The notes beneath the pieces are model-generated. The model was not told the DNA's origin. It ran no database searches and was given only the letters and a program-made list of their open reading frames with translations. From Oscillospiraceae bacterium (GTDB taxonomy: Bacteria; Bacillota; Clostridia; Oscillospirales; Oscillospiraceae), in contig JAFSJE010000048.1 in NCBI GenBank assembly GCA_017439425.1, forward strand, positions 1 to 64,000: a DNA stretch of 64,000 bases. Reading direction: 5' to 3'. The position numbers and the translations under genes were made by a program. Shown here piece after piece: positions 8,838-18,177 of this stretch; the first letter of the stretch is position 1, and each line of letters starts with the position of its first letter.

Positions 8838-9754
8838 TTGAAACGCACTTCCGGCTCGTAGAATTCAAAAATAACGGTGTCGCGCCCCTGCTCATTGACC
8901 TTATTGTGACTCGTCCAGCCCACCTTCATCGCGCCGAGCGCCTCAGAAAGCTTCACTGTGAGCGGCTTTTCACCGATTCTGTAAGCGATGAAGTGCGGGC
9001 GGGAGAGAACGTTCAGAAGCGTGTTTTCAAGCGCGAACGCGAGCGCGGGATTCATGCCGCCTTTGACGTAATCCTCGGAGGTCGTCGCAAGCTGACCTCG
9101 CAGAATTTCCGGGGCGTGAACTCTGAACCACGCGACGATAGTCGGGTCGAAGGACTCGATGCACAGGTCGCCGGAGTAGGATGAGATGAGCTTCAGCGTC
9201 TTTTCACAAAGCTCGCTGTTGTGCCGCCCGGTTTTAAGCTCGCAGATAATCGGAGTCTTGCCGTTTACCGTCACAAGCACATCGGAGAAAAGGGGGATAT
9301 GCTCGTCGGTGCCGCACAGGCGCATTTCAGAGAGCTCAGCGTAGGTAAATTCGTCCACGCGCCCGTCCACGCCGCACACGCGGGAGAGCGTATCGTCGTG
9401 GAAAACGACAACTTTGCCGTCTTTACTCAACTGCACGTCCAGCTCAACGCCGTAGCCGTGCTCGACGGCGCGGCGGAACGCGGCGAGGGAGTTTTCGGGT
9501 ATTGATTTATCCTCGGTGTGCAGACCGCGGTGGGCGATGTTCTGACCCATAAAGGGCGCCTTCTGCTCTTCCGTCGCACTGCCCGGCGCGACGAGAGCCG
9601 CGCAGGCGCCTGCGGCGGCGCCGATACCGAGGAGCGCGCCGGAGATAAACGCGAGCTTTTTTGCGCGCCTTTTGGCGATTTTTGCTTTTTTTGAGAGCTT
9701 TTCCGCGGTGTTATAGACCTTGACCGCTGTATTTAGCGTTTTCTTTACGTTCAT
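8834..9754 (-). CDS. Membrane-anchored glycerophosphodiester phosphodiesterase
   Basis: Hydrolyses glycerophosphodiesters to glycerol-3-phosphate and an alcohol; family GDPD, 306 aa. A basic N-terminus is followed by a hydrophobic anchor at about 35-57, so the catalytic domain probably faces outside. Catalytic motifs: AHRG (His75), ELDVQ (Glu104, Asp106) and FHDDTL (His119). The ATG at 9754 is chosen since it overlaps the upstream stop as TGATG; the TTG just before it would give one extra residue. It lies in an operon between an MFS carrier and the HExxH protein. Lipoteichoic-acid or phospholipid turnover products are plausible substrates. Confidence 0.9.
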   Translation of the reverse strand: MNVKKTLNTAVKVYNTAEKLSKKAKIAKRRAKKLAFISGALLGIGAAAGACAALVAPGSATEEQKAPFMGQNIAHRGLHTEDKSIPENSLAAFRRAVEHGYGVELDVQLSKDGKVVVFHDDTLSRVCGVDGRVDEFTYAELSEMRLCGTDEHIPLFSDVLVTVNGKTPIICELKTGRHNSELCEKTLKLISSYSGDLCIESFDPTIVAWFRVHAPEILRGQLATTSEDYVKGGMNPALAFALENTLLNVLSRPHFIAYRIGEKPLTVKLSEALGAMKVGWTSHNKVNEQGRDTVIFEFYEPEVRFK

Positions 9755-11202
9755 CAATCGTCGCCTCCCAGGGCCTCGAGACCCTTCGCGTTCTCGACCT
9801 TTTTCGCCTTTATGTTCTTAACGAGCGCGGTGAACACCACACAGCTCGCAAGATAGAGCACAGTCGCGTATATCGGAAGCGCGCGCCACGCGAAGGAGAT
9901 GCGGAACACAAGACCGAGCAGTATCGGGGTGACTGTCTGCGCCGACATCGAGGCGGCGTAGTAGAAGCCGGTGAACTTGCCGATGGTCTTGGAGGAGGAA
10001 AGCTCGACCACCATCGGGAAGGAGCAGTTGTGAACGAGGCTCATGCCGAAGCCCTTGATGACCCATACAACGTAGAGAAGAGCGGGGAAGCTGTACTCGC
10101 CGTGCTCGCCGACGACCTTGCCCGTGGGCGGGATGAAGCACATGAGGAGCACGCCGAGAACGGTGAGACTGAGACCCGTCGTAATTGTCCACTTTCTGCC
10201 GATCTTATCCGCGATGCCGCCCGCGATGGCAAAGCCGAGAACGGAGGCGAGACCGCCGATGATCGTGAGGGTGGATGTGGCGCTGGAGGCTGAGCCGAGG
10301 TAGTAGATAACGTAGTTTCCGATGTAGGTGCCGATGGCGTTGTCAGCCATGAACCACAGAAATTCAGCGCCGAGGATAGCGAGGAGCATTCTCCTGTTCG
10401 CCTTCGTCATGGGCGCGTCGTCCTCGATCTTATCCTCAACGGCGGCGAGGCGCTCGCCGAGCTCCATTTCGTCCTTGAGCTCCTCGCGGAGCTTGTTCTC
10501 CCTGATGGTCGCAAAGAGCACGAACGCGCTGATGACCATAAGGATAGAGGCAATGATGAACGGAAGCTCGATGACCCAGAGATTGCGCGCGTCGGAGCCG
10601 GCGTTTATGTAGTCGGAGAGCTTGAGGAATATGCCGAGCACTGTTGCGAACGCGCCGCCGAAGTAGCCCATGATGTTGATTATGCCGTTTGCCTTCGCGC
10701 GAAGCGGCTTCGGAGTGATGTCGGGCATAAGCGCGACGGCGGGGTTGCGGTACATCATCATGAACATGAGAACGATGCCCATCATGACTACCATGCCGCC
10801 GATGTTGTTATAGTGGAAGAAGAGCGGGATGAACGGGAACGCGACGGCGGCGACGAGAGTGCCGATGAGGATGTAGGGCATTCTCTTTCCGATGGGCGTC
10901 TCAGTGCGGTCGGAGAGCGATCCGAAAATCGGAAGGAGGATCAGCGCCGCGAGGTTATCGCACGCCATAACGATGCCGACGAGCCACTGCACCTCGAGGA
11001 TCTTCGAGGAGTCGCCGGAGGCGCGCAGCTCAGCGGAGTTCATGGAGTACATAGCCTTGGCGAAAATATCTGTGAGGAAGGTCGGGCACCACGAATCGTA
11101 GACCTGCCAGAGAAGCAGGATGCCGAAGAACGCAAAGCCAATGAGTGCGGTGCGCTTGTAATTGAGCTTCAGAGAGCCGACGGTATTAGTTTTCTTAGCC
11201 AT
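9754..11202 (-). CDS. MFS transporter, SLC45/GPH-like
   Basis: Major-facilitator membrane carrier of 482 aa with about twelve hydrophobic segments. Family-like loops are seen near residues 80-100 (PIFGSLSDRTETPIGKRMPY), as in sucrose/maltose-type SLC45 and GPH carriers, with a repeat of the motif after the central loop (GGIADKIGRKW). A charged central loop near 220-255 separates the two halves. It begins 1 base after the HAD phosphatase stop and overlaps the phosphodiesterase start. Together with the downstream GH13 enzyme it suggests uptake and intracellular breakdown of a glucoside. Substrate is not provable from sequence. Confidence 0.85.
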   Translation of the reverse strand: MAKKTNTVGSLKLNYKRTALIGFAFFGILLLWQVYDSWCPTFLTDIFAKAMYSMNSAELRASGDSSKILEVQWLVGIVMACDNLAALILLPIFGSLSDRTETPIGKRMPYILIGTLVAAVAFPFIPLFFHYNNIGGMVVMMGIVLMFMMMYRNPAVALMPDITPKPLRAKANGIINIMGYFGGAFATVLGIFLKLSDYINAGSDARNLWVIELPFIIASILMVISAFVLFATIRENKLREELKDEMELGERLAAVEDKIEDDAPMTKANRRMLLAILGAEFLWFMADNAIGTYIGNYVIYYLGSASSATSTLTIIGGLASVLGFAIAGGIADKIGRKWTITTGLSLTVLGVLLMCFIPPTGKVVGEHGEYSFPALLYVVWVIKGFGMSLVHNCSFPMVVELSSSKTIGKFTGFYYAASMSAQTVTPILLGLVFRISFAWRALPIYATVLYLASCVVFTALVKNIKAKKVENAKGLEALGGDD

Positions 11203-11203
11203 T

Positions 11204-12001
11204 TTATCTCCTCAATTCTTTTAATATTTCTTCCGCGCTCGACAGCACCATATCCGGCTTGTCGGCGCTTTTTCCGAGTATTTCCGGCGTGGTTTCGCCG
11301 CTCATGACGAGAATACCGCAAACTCCGGCGTTGAGGCCGCTCTTTACGTCGGTGTAGATGCGGTCGCCGACAACGCAGGTCTCGTCCTTCGCCACGCCGA
11401 GCTTATCCATCGCGAGCTGCGGCATAAGAGGCGAGGGCTTGCCGATGACGATGGGGTCGAGCCCCGTCACGTTTTTGAGCATTATCATAACGCTGCCGCA
11501 GTCCGGAACGTAGCCGAACTCCGTCGGGCAGACGAGGTCGGGATTTGTCGCAATATACGGCGTTTCGGGCCGGAGCGTGAGAATGTACGAAATATCCCAC
11601 AGCTTTTTGTAGTTAAGCTCCGTATCGTAGCCGAGGACTACGACCTCGGTCTTCTCCGTATCCTCGGTAATTTCAAAGCCCTCGCGCCGCAGCTCCGCCT
11701 TGAGGCTCTCGGTGCCGCAGACGTAGAGACGCCTGCCCTCAAGATTGCGGTGGAGATAGTACGCCGTCGCCTGCGAGGAGGTTATGAAGTCCTCGCGGTC
11801 GGCTTCAATCCCGAGCCGCGCGAGCTTTCTTACGTAGTCCTCGACGCTTTTTGAAGAGTTGTTCGTCATGAAAAGATACCTGCGGCCGGTGTCGCGGATA
11901 GTCCGCAGCAGCTCCTTTGTGAAGGGAAAGAGCTCGTCGCCGAGGTAGAGGGTGCCGTCCATATCAAAGAGAAAAAGCCTGAAATTTTTTATTTCCGCCA
12001 A
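11204..12001 (-). CDS. HAD-IIA phosphatase (NagD/p-nitrophenylphosphatase-like)
   Basis: Cytoplasmic sugar-phosphate or small phosphate-ester phosphatase, 265 aa. Motif I FLFDMDGTLYLG (Asp13, Asp15) is followed by FMTNNSSKS, a C2-type cap, GKPSP with the motif III lysine, and VVGDRIYTD (motif IV). A TTG start at 12001 is chosen because GGTGAT lies just upstream and the length then matches the family; the reading from 12139 would run over the predicted promoter. It is first in the operon HAD-MFS-GDPD-HExxH-GH13. NagD-like enzymes act on nucleotide monophosphates or glycerol/sugar phosphates; the substrate here is inferred only from neighbours. Confidence 0.87.
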   Translation of the reverse strand: MAEIKNFRLFLFDMDGTLYLGDELFPFTKELLRTIRDTGRRYLFMTNNSSKSVEDYVRKLARLGIEADREDFITSSQATAYYLHRNLEGRRLYVCGTESLKAELRREGFEITEDTEKTEVVVLGYDTELNYKKLWDISYILTLRPETPYIATNPDLVCPTEFGYVPDCGSVMIMLKNVTGLDPIVIGKPSPLMPQLAMDKLGVAKDETCVVGDRIYTDVKSGLNAGVCGILVMSGETTPEILGKSADKPDMVLSSAEEILKELRR

Positions 12002-12129
12002 ATTATCACCGCTTTCCGCGCAGAATTTCAAGAAATCAGCAAAATTCGAAACAAAAACCGCCCTTTTGAGAAAAATGCAAAACCTGCAAAAAAGAGCGGA
12101 AAAGCTTGAAATATAAGCGCTTTGCACAT

Positions 12130-12158
12130 ATTGTACCATACTCCGTCGGGCGTTTCAA
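12130..12158 (-). promoter_or_regulatory. Promoter of the HAD-MFS-GDPD-HExxH-GH13 operon
   Basis: Read on the minus strand: TTGAAA (12158-12153), 17-base spacer, TACAAT (12135-12130). It gives a leader of about 120 bases before the TTG start at 12001. Its -35 box is only 7 bases from the -35 box of the divergent antiporter promoter. Confidence 0.7.
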
Positions 12159-12165
12159 GTGAATG

Positions 12166-12194
12166 TTGACAACTTCGCGCGTTCGTATTAAAAT
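12166..12194 (+). promoter_or_regulatory. Promoter of the Ca2+/Na+ antiporter gene
   Basis: TTGACA (12166-12171), 17-base spacer, TAAAAT (12189-12194). Confidence 0.75.
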
Positions 12195-12227
12195 AGCTTC
12201 AGTTTATATGAAATGAGAGGAAATTTG

Positions 12228-13193
12228 ATGTTAATACCCGTTTTACTGTTCGCATTGGGACTTGTTCTGCTCATCAAGGGCGGCGACTGGTTTGTTGACG
12301 GCGCCACCGGAATCGCGCGCCGCTTCAAGCTTCCGGAGCTGCTCATCGGCGCGACCGTCGTATCCATCGGCACAACGCTCCCGGAGGTCATGGTATCCTC
12401 GCAGGCGGCGCTCGAGGGTATCGCCGGCATATCCTACGGCAACGCCATCGGCTCCATTATCTGCAATACAGCGCTTATAAGTGCAATTACGATCGCACTG
12501 AAGCCCACTGCGGTGAATAAAAAGACCATCGTTTTCCCGGTCGCGGTGTTCTTCATCGCCGCCGCCATCTACGCGGGCTTCGCCTATACTACCGGCAGGT
12601 TCTACCGCTGGAACGGCGTGCTGTTCCTGATTATGTTCGTTATTTACATGGTCGTTAACTTCTTCCAGATGAAGCGAAACCCCGTTGAGGAGGCTGAGGA
12701 AGAGGAGGAGACCAAGGAATTGCCGCTCTGGCTCGAGATCGTGCTCCTCGTCGGCGGCGCGGCGTGCATCGCGGTCGGCGCGAGACTTCTCGTCGATAAC
12801 GGAACGCTTATCGCGCAGGCGCTCGGAGTTCCCGATTCTGTCATCGGACTTACGATGGTCGCGCTCGGAACCTCGCTTCCGGAGCTTGTTACTGCGATAA
12901 CGAGCCTTGTCAAGGGTCACAGCTCGCTGTCCGTCGGCAATATCATCGGCGCAAATATATTCAATATCGTCCTCGTATCTGGCGCGGCGATAACCATCAA
13001 CCCATTTGAGATACCGGCTGAGAAGATGCTCATGGGCATAAACTCCAGCCTGCTTATCGACATTCCGGTGATGTTCCTCGTCATGGGAATTATGACCCTC
13101 CCGACCGTCGCCACCGGCAAGCTTAAGCGCTGGCAGGGCATCGCGCTCCTCTGCATCTACGTCGCGTTCACGGCGTACCAGTTCGTTGCGTAA
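12228..13193 (+). CDS. Calcium/sodium antiporter (CaCA family, YrbG-like)
   Basis: Membrane cation exchanger of 321 aa built from two inverted halves. The alpha repeats are plain: GATVVSIGTTLPEVMVSS in the N-half and GLTMVALGTSLPELVTA with GNIIGANIFNIVLVSGAA in the C-half. A negatively charged cytosolic loop (EEAEEEEETKE) lies between the halves. The start at 12228 has AGAGGA 8 bases upstream; the earlier in-frame ATG at 12213 has no ribosome site. It is a single-gene unit with its own promoter, ending just before the ZTP riboswitch leader. Confidence 0.93.
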   Translation: MLIPVLLFALGLVLLIKGGDWFVDGATGIARRFKLPELLIGATVVSIGTTLPEVMVSSQAALEGIAGISYGNAIGSIICNTALISAITIALKPTAVNKKTIVFPVAVFFIAAAIYAGFAYTTGRFYRWNGVLFLIMFVIYMVVNFFQMKRNPVEEAEEEEETKELPLWLEIVLLVGGAACIAVGARLLVDNGTLIAQALGVPDSVIGLTMVALGTSLPELVTAITSLVKGHSSLSVGNIIGANIFNIVLVSGAAITINPFEIPAEKMLMGINSSLLIDIPVMFLVMGIMTLPTVATGKLKRWQGIALLCIYVAFTAYQFVA

Positions 13194-13221
13194 TTTCGTC
13201 GCATAATACATAATAGAATAT

Positions 13222-13325
13222 TCCCGCGGTGACTGACGGGAAAGGGTGGAGCACCACCGAGAAGCCGCGGGAAGTAAAACCGTCCGTCTGGGTGCACTTG
13301 ACTGATAGTTAGGTGCGCCCTTTTT
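13222..13325 (+). promoter_or_regulatory. ZTP (pfl) riboswitch with overlapping terminator
   Basis: The RNA contains the pfl-type elements GCGGTGACTGACGGGAAA (about 13229-13246), GGGTGGAGCACCACCGAGAAG (about 13244-13264) and CCGTCCGTCTGGGTGC (13280-13295). The 3' part flows into a terminator: an 8-bp stem 13290-13297 with 13313-13320, then a T-run. ZTP signals shortage of 10-formyl-tetrahydrofolate. Genes controlled here are exactly the formyl-dependent purine steps and formate-THF ligase, a textbook regulon. A weak promoter, TTGCGT (13186-13191) and CATAAT (13209-13214), precedes it. Confidence 0.9.
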
Positions 13326-13345
13326 CTATACTGAGGAGGTAAAAA

Positions 13346-13978
13346 ATGGCAGATTTGCTGGAATATCTGAGAAATAACCCATATCCCGGTCGCGGGATAA
13401 TCGTCGGAAACGGAAGAGCTTACTATTTTATAATGGGCAGGAGTGAGAACAGCCGCAACCGCGTATTCGAGCGCACGCCGGACGGAATCCGTACAAAAGC
13501 CTTCGACGAGGCGAAAATGCGCGACCCGAGCCTCATAATCTACAACCCGGTGAGAAAAATGGGGGATAGCCTCGTTGTCGCGAACGGCGATCAGACCGAT
13601 ACGATAGTCGCTTTCGGCGACTTCCGCAGGGCGCTCGAAACGCGCGAGTATGAGCCGGACGCGCCGAACTACACCCCGCGCATCTCGGCAATCCTTAACA
13701 AGGACGGCAGCTTTGAAATTGCGATTTTGAAGCGCGCCGACGGTCGCTGTCAGCGCTCGTTCTTTAACTACGAGGGCGTAAGCGAGGGGAAGGGGTATTT
13801 CATCAGCACCTACGAATCTGACGGCGACCCGCTGCCCTCGTTCAGGGGCGAGCCGATGGAGATAGATATGCCCGAGCCTCGTGAGGTCTGGGAGGCGCTG
13901 AACAAAGACAACAAGGTCGCGCTGTATGCTGACATAAACGGTGAAGTCACGATTTTCAATAAAAACCTGGGGGACTGA
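13346..13978 (+). CDS. purO: IMP cyclohydrolase, PurO type
   Basis: Catalyses the last step of IMP synthesis, ring closure of FAICAR. The 210-aa product matches the PurO family (first known from archaea) rather than the cyclohydrolase domain of bifunctional PurH: it opens with YPGRGIIVGNGRAYYFIMGRS and carries RNRVFE and NGDQTDTI segments typical of that family. GAGGAGG lies 7 bases before the ATG. It is followed 2 bases later by a stand-alone AICAR transformylase, so the two steps usually fused in PurH are made by two separate proteins here. Regulated by the ZTP riboswitch upstream. Confidence 0.87.
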   Translation: MADLLEYLRNNPYPGRGIIVGNGRAYYFIMGRSENSRNRVFERTPDGIRTKAFDEAKMRDPSLIIYNPVRKMGDSLVVANGDQTDTIVAFGDFRRALETREYEPDAPNYTPRISAILNKDGSFEIAILKRADGRCQRSFFNYEGVSEGKGYFISTYESDGDPLPSFRGEPMEIDMPEPREVWEALNKDNKVALYADINGEVTIFNKNLGD

Positions 13979-13980
13979 AA

Positions 13981-15165
13981 ATGAAGGAATTTGAACTCAA
14001 ATACGGCTGCAATCCGAATCAGAAGCCTGCAAAAATCTTTATGGACTCCGGCGCCGATCTGCCCGTTGAGATACTGAACGGCAGACCCGGCTATATAAAC
14101 TTCCTTGACGCGCTCAACTCCTGGCAGCTTGTTAAGGAGCTCAGGGAGGCGACGGGGCTTCCCGCTTCGGCGTCCTTCAAGCACGTCTCGCCCGCGGGCG
14201 CGGCGGTTGGACTTCCGCTCAGCGAGAAGCTAAAAAGAGCCTCGTTTGTCGACGATATTGCGGGGCTGGACGATTCCCCGATAGCCTGCGCTTACGCGAG
14301 GGCGCGCGGCTCCGACAGAATGTGCTCCTTCGGCGACTGGATAGCGCTGAGCGACGAGTGCGACGCTGTGACGGCGCGCATCATAAAGCGCGAGGTCTCG
14401 GACGGCGTTATCGCGCCGTCGTACACACCGGAGGCGCTCGAAATACTGAAAGCGAAGCGCAAGGGCGGCTACAACGTAGTGAAAATCGACCCGGGGTACA
14501 TTCCCGGGCCGCAGGAGCGCAAGACGGTTTTCGGCGTGACCTTTGAGCAGGGGCGGAATGATTATAAAAACACGCCCGCATCCCTCGATAATCTCGTTTC
14601 CGCGAATAAAAATCTGCCGGATAATGCCCGCCGTGACCTTTTGGTTGCGCTCATAACGCTCAAATACACGCAGTCGAACTCCGTATGCTACGCCTATGAC
14701 GGCACTGCAATAGGCGTCGGAGCGGGTCAGCAGAGCCGCATCCACTGCACGCGTCTTGCCGGGTCGAAGGCTGATACGTGGTTTCTCCGCCAGTCAGAAA
14801 GGGTGCTGAATCTGCCGTTCCGGCCCGACCTCGGAAGAGCCGACCGCGACAACGCGATAGACGGCTACATCAACAGAAACGAGGAGGACGTCTGCGCGGA
14901 CGGCGTGTGGGAGCGGTATTTCACAGAGAAGCCCGCGCCGTTTACCGCTGAGGAGCAGAGGGCATATCTCGATACTATAACCGGCGTTTCCCTCGGCTCG
15001 GACGCTTTTTTCCCGTTCTCCGACAACATCGAGCGTGCGTATAAATCTGGAGTAGCATACGTTGCCGAGCCGGGCGGCTCGGTGCGCGACGACGCGGTTA
15101 TCTCCGCCTGCGATAAATACGGAATGACGCTCTCGTTTACCGGAATGCGGCTTTTCCATCATTGA
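13981..15165 (+). CDS. Stand-alone AICAR formyltransferase (PurH-like, no cyclohydrolase domain)
   Basis: Transfers the formyl group of 10-formyl-THF to AICAR, giving FAICAR. The 394-aa protein corresponds to the C-terminal AICARFT domain of PurH; the N-terminal methylglyoxal-synthase-like cyclohydrolase domain is absent. The catalytic Lys67-His68 pair lies in SFKHVSPAGAAVG. NSVCYAYDGTAIGVGAGQQS is also characteristic, as is the end AEPGGSVRDD. It lies between purO and fhs under the ZTP riboswitch, which fits its need for formyl-THF. Confidence 0.92.
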   Translation: MKEFELKYGCNPNQKPAKIFMDSGADLPVEILNGRPGYINFLDALNSWQLVKELREATGLPASASFKHVSPAGAAVGLPLSEKLKRASFVDDIAGLDDSPIACAYARARGSDRMCSFGDWIALSDECDAVTARIIKREVSDGVIAPSYTPEALEILKAKRKGGYNVVKIDPGYIPGPQERKTVFGVTFEQGRNDYKNTPASLDNLVSANKNLPDNARRDLLVALITLKYTQSNSVCYAYDGTAIGVGAGQQSRIHCTRLAGSKADTWFLRQSERVLNLPFRPDLGRADRDNAIDGYINRNEEDVCADGVWERYFTEKPAPFTAEEQRAYLDTITGVSLGSDAFFPFSDNIERAYKSGVAYVAEPGGSVRDDAVISACDKYGMTLSFTGMRLFHH

Positions 15166-15218
15166 GCTTTACAAAAGCTGAAAACAGGATTAAAATAACA
15201 TGATTAAGGAGGCGCGAT

Positions 15219-16895
15219 ATGGAATATCTATCTGACATTGAAATAGCACAGAGAACCCCGATGCAGCCCATAACCGAGATCGCGAGGCGGGCAAATCTCG
15301 ACGAAAAATACATAGAGCAGTACGGAAAGTACAAGGCTAAGGTGTCGCTCGACCTCTTAAGGGAAACCGACCGACCGGACGGCAAGCTCGTGCTGGTCAC
15401 CGCGATAACCCCGACCCCTGCGGGCGAGGGCAAGACCACCACCACTGTCGGACTTGCGGACGGCTTAAAGCGAATCGGGAAGAACGTCACAGTCGCGCTC
15501 CGCGAGCCCTCGCTCGGCCCGGTGTTCGGCGTAAAGGGCGGCGCCGCCGGCGGAGGATATGCGCAGGTAGTGCCGATGGAGGATATAAACCTCCACTTCA
15601 CCGGCGACTTTCACGCCATCGGCGCGGCGAACAACCTCCTTGCCGCGATGCTTGACAACCACATTCAGCAGGGCAACGCTCTCGGCATCGACCCTCGCAG
15701 GATTACGTGGAAGCGCTGCGTCGATATGAATGACCGCCAGCTGCGCTTCGTGGTCGACGGCCTCGGCGGAAAGCCGAACGGCACACCGCGCGAGGACGGC
15801 TTCGATATAACGGTTGCGAGCGAAATTATGGCGGTGTTCTGCCTTGCGACCTCGATAACCGACTTAAAGGAGCGCCTCGGGCGCATAATCGTCGGCTACA
15901 CATACGACGACAGACCTGTTACCGCCGCCGACCTCAAGGCTGTCGGTGCTATGGCTGCACTCCTGAAGGACGCGCTGAAGCCGAATCTCGTGCAGACCCT
16001 TGAGGGAACTCCCGCGTTTGTCCACGGCGGCCCGTTTGCCAATATCGCCCACGGCTGCAACAGCGTTATCGCAACGCGCATGGCGCTTAAAATGGGCGAC
16101 TACACCGTTACCGAGGCGGGCTTCGGCGCAGACCTCGGTGCTGAGAAGTTCCTCGATATAAAGTGCCGTACTGCCGGGCTTACGCCCGACGCGGTTGTCG
16201 TCGTCGCCACAGTCCGCGCCCTCAAAATGCACGGCGGGCTTGATAAAAAAGCTCTCCAGACCGAGGATCTCACGGCGCTGGAGAGGGGAGTGCCGAACCT
16301 TCTGCGGCACGTTTCCAATATTAAAAATGTCTATCATCTGCCGTGCGTGGTCGCGGTCAACCGCTTCCCGACCGATACTGACGCGGAGATCGACTTCATA
16401 ATCTCAAAGTGCCGCGCTCTCGGAGTGAATACCGTGCTCTCCACCGTCTGGGCTGAGGGCGGCAAGGGCGGCGAGGCGCTCGCCCGCGAGGTAGTGCGCC
16501 TCTGCGAGGAGGAAAAGGGCAGCTTCACCTATTCCTATGACCTCGGGGATACCATTGAAAATAAGCTCAATGCCATCGCCCGGAAGATTTACGGCGGCGC
16601 GGGCGCGGAGCTGACCGCCGCGGCGAAAAAGCAGGCAAAGCAGCTTACAGATCTCGGCTTCGGCAATCTTCCGATCTGCGTGGCGAAAACACAGTACTCG
16701 TTCTCCGACAATCCCGCGCTCCTCGGCGCGCCGGAGGGCTTTACGATAACGGTGCGCAATCTCAAGGTCTCCGCCGGTGCCGGCTTTATCGTCGCGCTCA
16801 CGGGCGAGATAATGACTATGCCCGGACTGCCGAAATCCCCCGCCGCCGAGCGAATCGACGTCGACGAGAGCGGAAGGATCACGGGACTGTTCTAA
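15219..16895 (+). CDS. fhs: Formate--tetrahydrofolate ligase
   Basis: Makes 10-formyl-THF from formate, THF and ATP; cytoplasmic, 558 aa, full length. The P-loop [16 protein letters not shown] lies at about 65-80, and [35 protein letters not shown] and [14 protein letters not shown] are standard family blocks. AAGGAGG precedes the ATG by about 8 bases. It supplies the cofactor used by the AICAR formyltransferase upstream, so product supply and use share one ZTP-controlled transcript. Confidence 0.97.
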   Translation: MEYLSDIEIAQRTPMQPITEIARRANLDEKYIEQYGKYKAKVSLDLLRETDRPDGKLVLVTAITPTPAGEGKTTTTVGLADGLKRIGKNVTVALREPSLGPVFGVKGGAAGGGYAQVVPMEDINLHFTGDFHAIGAANNLLAAMLDNHIQQGNALGIDPRRITWKRCVDMNDRQLRFVVDGLGGKPNGTPREDGFDITVASEIMAVFCLATSITDLKERLGRIIVGYTYDDRPVTAADLKAVGAMAALLKDALKPNLVQTLEGTPAFVHGGPFANIAHGCNSVIATRMALKMGDYTVTEAGFGADLGAEKFLDIKCRTAGLTPDAVVVVATVRALKMHGGLDKKALQTEDLTALERGVPNLLRHVSNIKNVYHLPCVVAVNRFPTDTDAEIDFIISKCRALGVNTVLSTVWAEGGKGGEALAREVVRLCEEEKGSFTYSYDLGDTIENKLNAIARKIYGGAGAELTAAAKKQAKQLTDLGFGNLPICVAKTQYSFSDNPALLGAPEGFTITVRNLKVSAGAGFIVALTGEIMTMPGLPKSPAAERIDVDESGRITGLF

Positions 16896-16905
16896 GAATA
16901 AAAAA

Positions 16906-16931
16906 GAGGCGCTTCCGGATGGGAGCGCCTC
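16906..16931. terminator. Bidirectional terminator between fhs and metK
   Basis: GAGGCGCT (16906-16913) pairs with AGCGCCTC (16924-16931); A-rich left flank and AT-rich right flank serve both convergent genes. Confidence 0.8.
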
Positions 16932-16935
16932 ATTA

Positions 16936-18096
16936 TTACTTTACTGCCTCTAAAAGCTCGTCCACTCTGTTCGTCTTTTCCCAGGGCACGTCAACGTCCT
17001 CGCGGCCCATGTGACCGTAGGCGGCGATTTGCTTGTATATCGGTCTGCGGAGGTCGAGTGCGCGGATTATCGCGGTCGGGCGGAAGTCGAAAACCTTTTT
17101 GACGGCGTTTTCAATGACCTCGTCGGGGTATTTTCCGGTGCCGAAGGTCTCAACGAGTACGCTTACGGGCTTCGCAACACCGATGGCGTAGGCGAGCTGG
17201 ATCTGGCATTTGTCGGCAAGTCCGGCGGCAACTACATTCTTTGCCGCCCAGCGCGCGGCATAAGCTGCGCTGCGGTCGACCTTCGTCGGGTCCTTTCCGG
17301 AGAAGCAGCCGCCGCCGTGGGGAGCTGCACCGCCGTAGGTGTCGACGATTATCTTTCTGCCGGTCAGACCGCTGTCGCCCTGAGGGCCGCCGATTACGAA
17401 GCGCCCGGTGGGATTTACGAAAATCTTGGTGTCCTCATCGAGAAGCCCAGCGGGGATGACCGGCTTAATTACGTGCTCGATCATATCCCTGCGGATGGTG
17501 TCCAGCTCAGCTTCCTCGGAATGCTGGGTTGAAACGACAACAGCCTCGATGCGGAAAATTTTGCCGTCCTCGCCGTATTCAACGGTGACCTGCGTCTTTC
17601 CGTCGGGCCTCAGATAGGGGAGAAGCCCGCTTTTACGCACGTCGGTGAGCCTTTTTGCGAGCTTGTGGCTGAGGCTGAGCGCCATCGGCATAAGCTCCGG
17701 CGTCTCGTTTACTGCGTAGCCGAACATCATGCCCTGATCGCCGGCTCCGTTATCGTCGCCGTCCTGCGCCTTGTTTACGCCCTGCGCAATGTCCGGGCTC
17801 TGCTCGTCAATGTTCACAATAACGCCGCAGGAATCGGCGTCAAAGCCGCCGGCACCGCCGGTGTAGCCGATCTCGCGGATGGTCTCGCGGGCAATCTTGC
17901 CGATCTCAACGTAGCTCGTGGTGCTTATTTCGCCCATGATGTGGATAAGACCGGTGGAGGCGGTGGTCTCGCAGGCTACGCGGCACATCGGATCCTCTTT
18001 GAGTATTGCGTCGAGGACAGCGTCGGAGATGAGGTCGCAGACCTTGTCCGGATGGCCCTCGGTCACTGATTCTGATGTGAAATAATACTTGCGCAT
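16936..18096 (-). CDS. metK: S-adenosylmethionine synthetase
   Basis: Forms S-adenosylmethionine from methionine and ATP; cytoplasmic, 386 aa, full length. Motifs: [20 protein letters not shown] at the N-terminus, [12 protein letters not shown], and the P-loop-like [20 protein letters not shown]. No SAM riboswitch is seen in the 80-base leader; a conventional promoter is present instead. Confidence 0.97.
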   Translation of the reverse strand: MRKYYFTSESVTEGHPDKVCDLISDAVLDAILKEDPMCRVACETTASTGLIHIMGEISTTSYVEIGKIARETIREIGYTGGAGGFDADSCGVIVNIDEQSPDIAQGVNKAQDGDDNGAGDQGMMFGYAVNETPELMPMALSLSHKLAKRLTDVRKSGLLPYLRPDGKTQVTVEYGEDGKIFRIEAVVVSTQHSEEAELDTIRRDMIEHVIKPVIPAGLLDEDTKIFVNPTGRFVIGGPQGDSGLTGRKIIVDTYGGAAPHGGGCFSGKDPTKVDRSAAYAARWAAKNVVAAGLADKCQIQLAYAIGVAKPVSVLVETFGTGKYPDEVIENAVKKVFDFRPTAIIRALDLRRPIYKQIAAYGHMGREDVDVPWEKTNRVDELLEAVK

Positions 18097-18129
18097 TACA
18101 TATCTTTCCTTTATAATTTAATTCAAACA

Positions 18130-18158
18130 ATACTATCATATTTCGCGCGCAAATGCAA
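18130..18158 (-). promoter_or_regulatory. metK promoter
   Basis: Minus strand TTGCAT (18158-18153), 17-base spacer, TAGTAT (18135-18130). Confidence 0.6.
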
Positions 18159-18177
18159 TAGGTGAGGGGCGGTCAAC

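Noticed and set aside
18097..18177. SAM riboswitch before metK
   Set aside because: The leader is too short and lacks S-box elements; a normal promoter fills the space.
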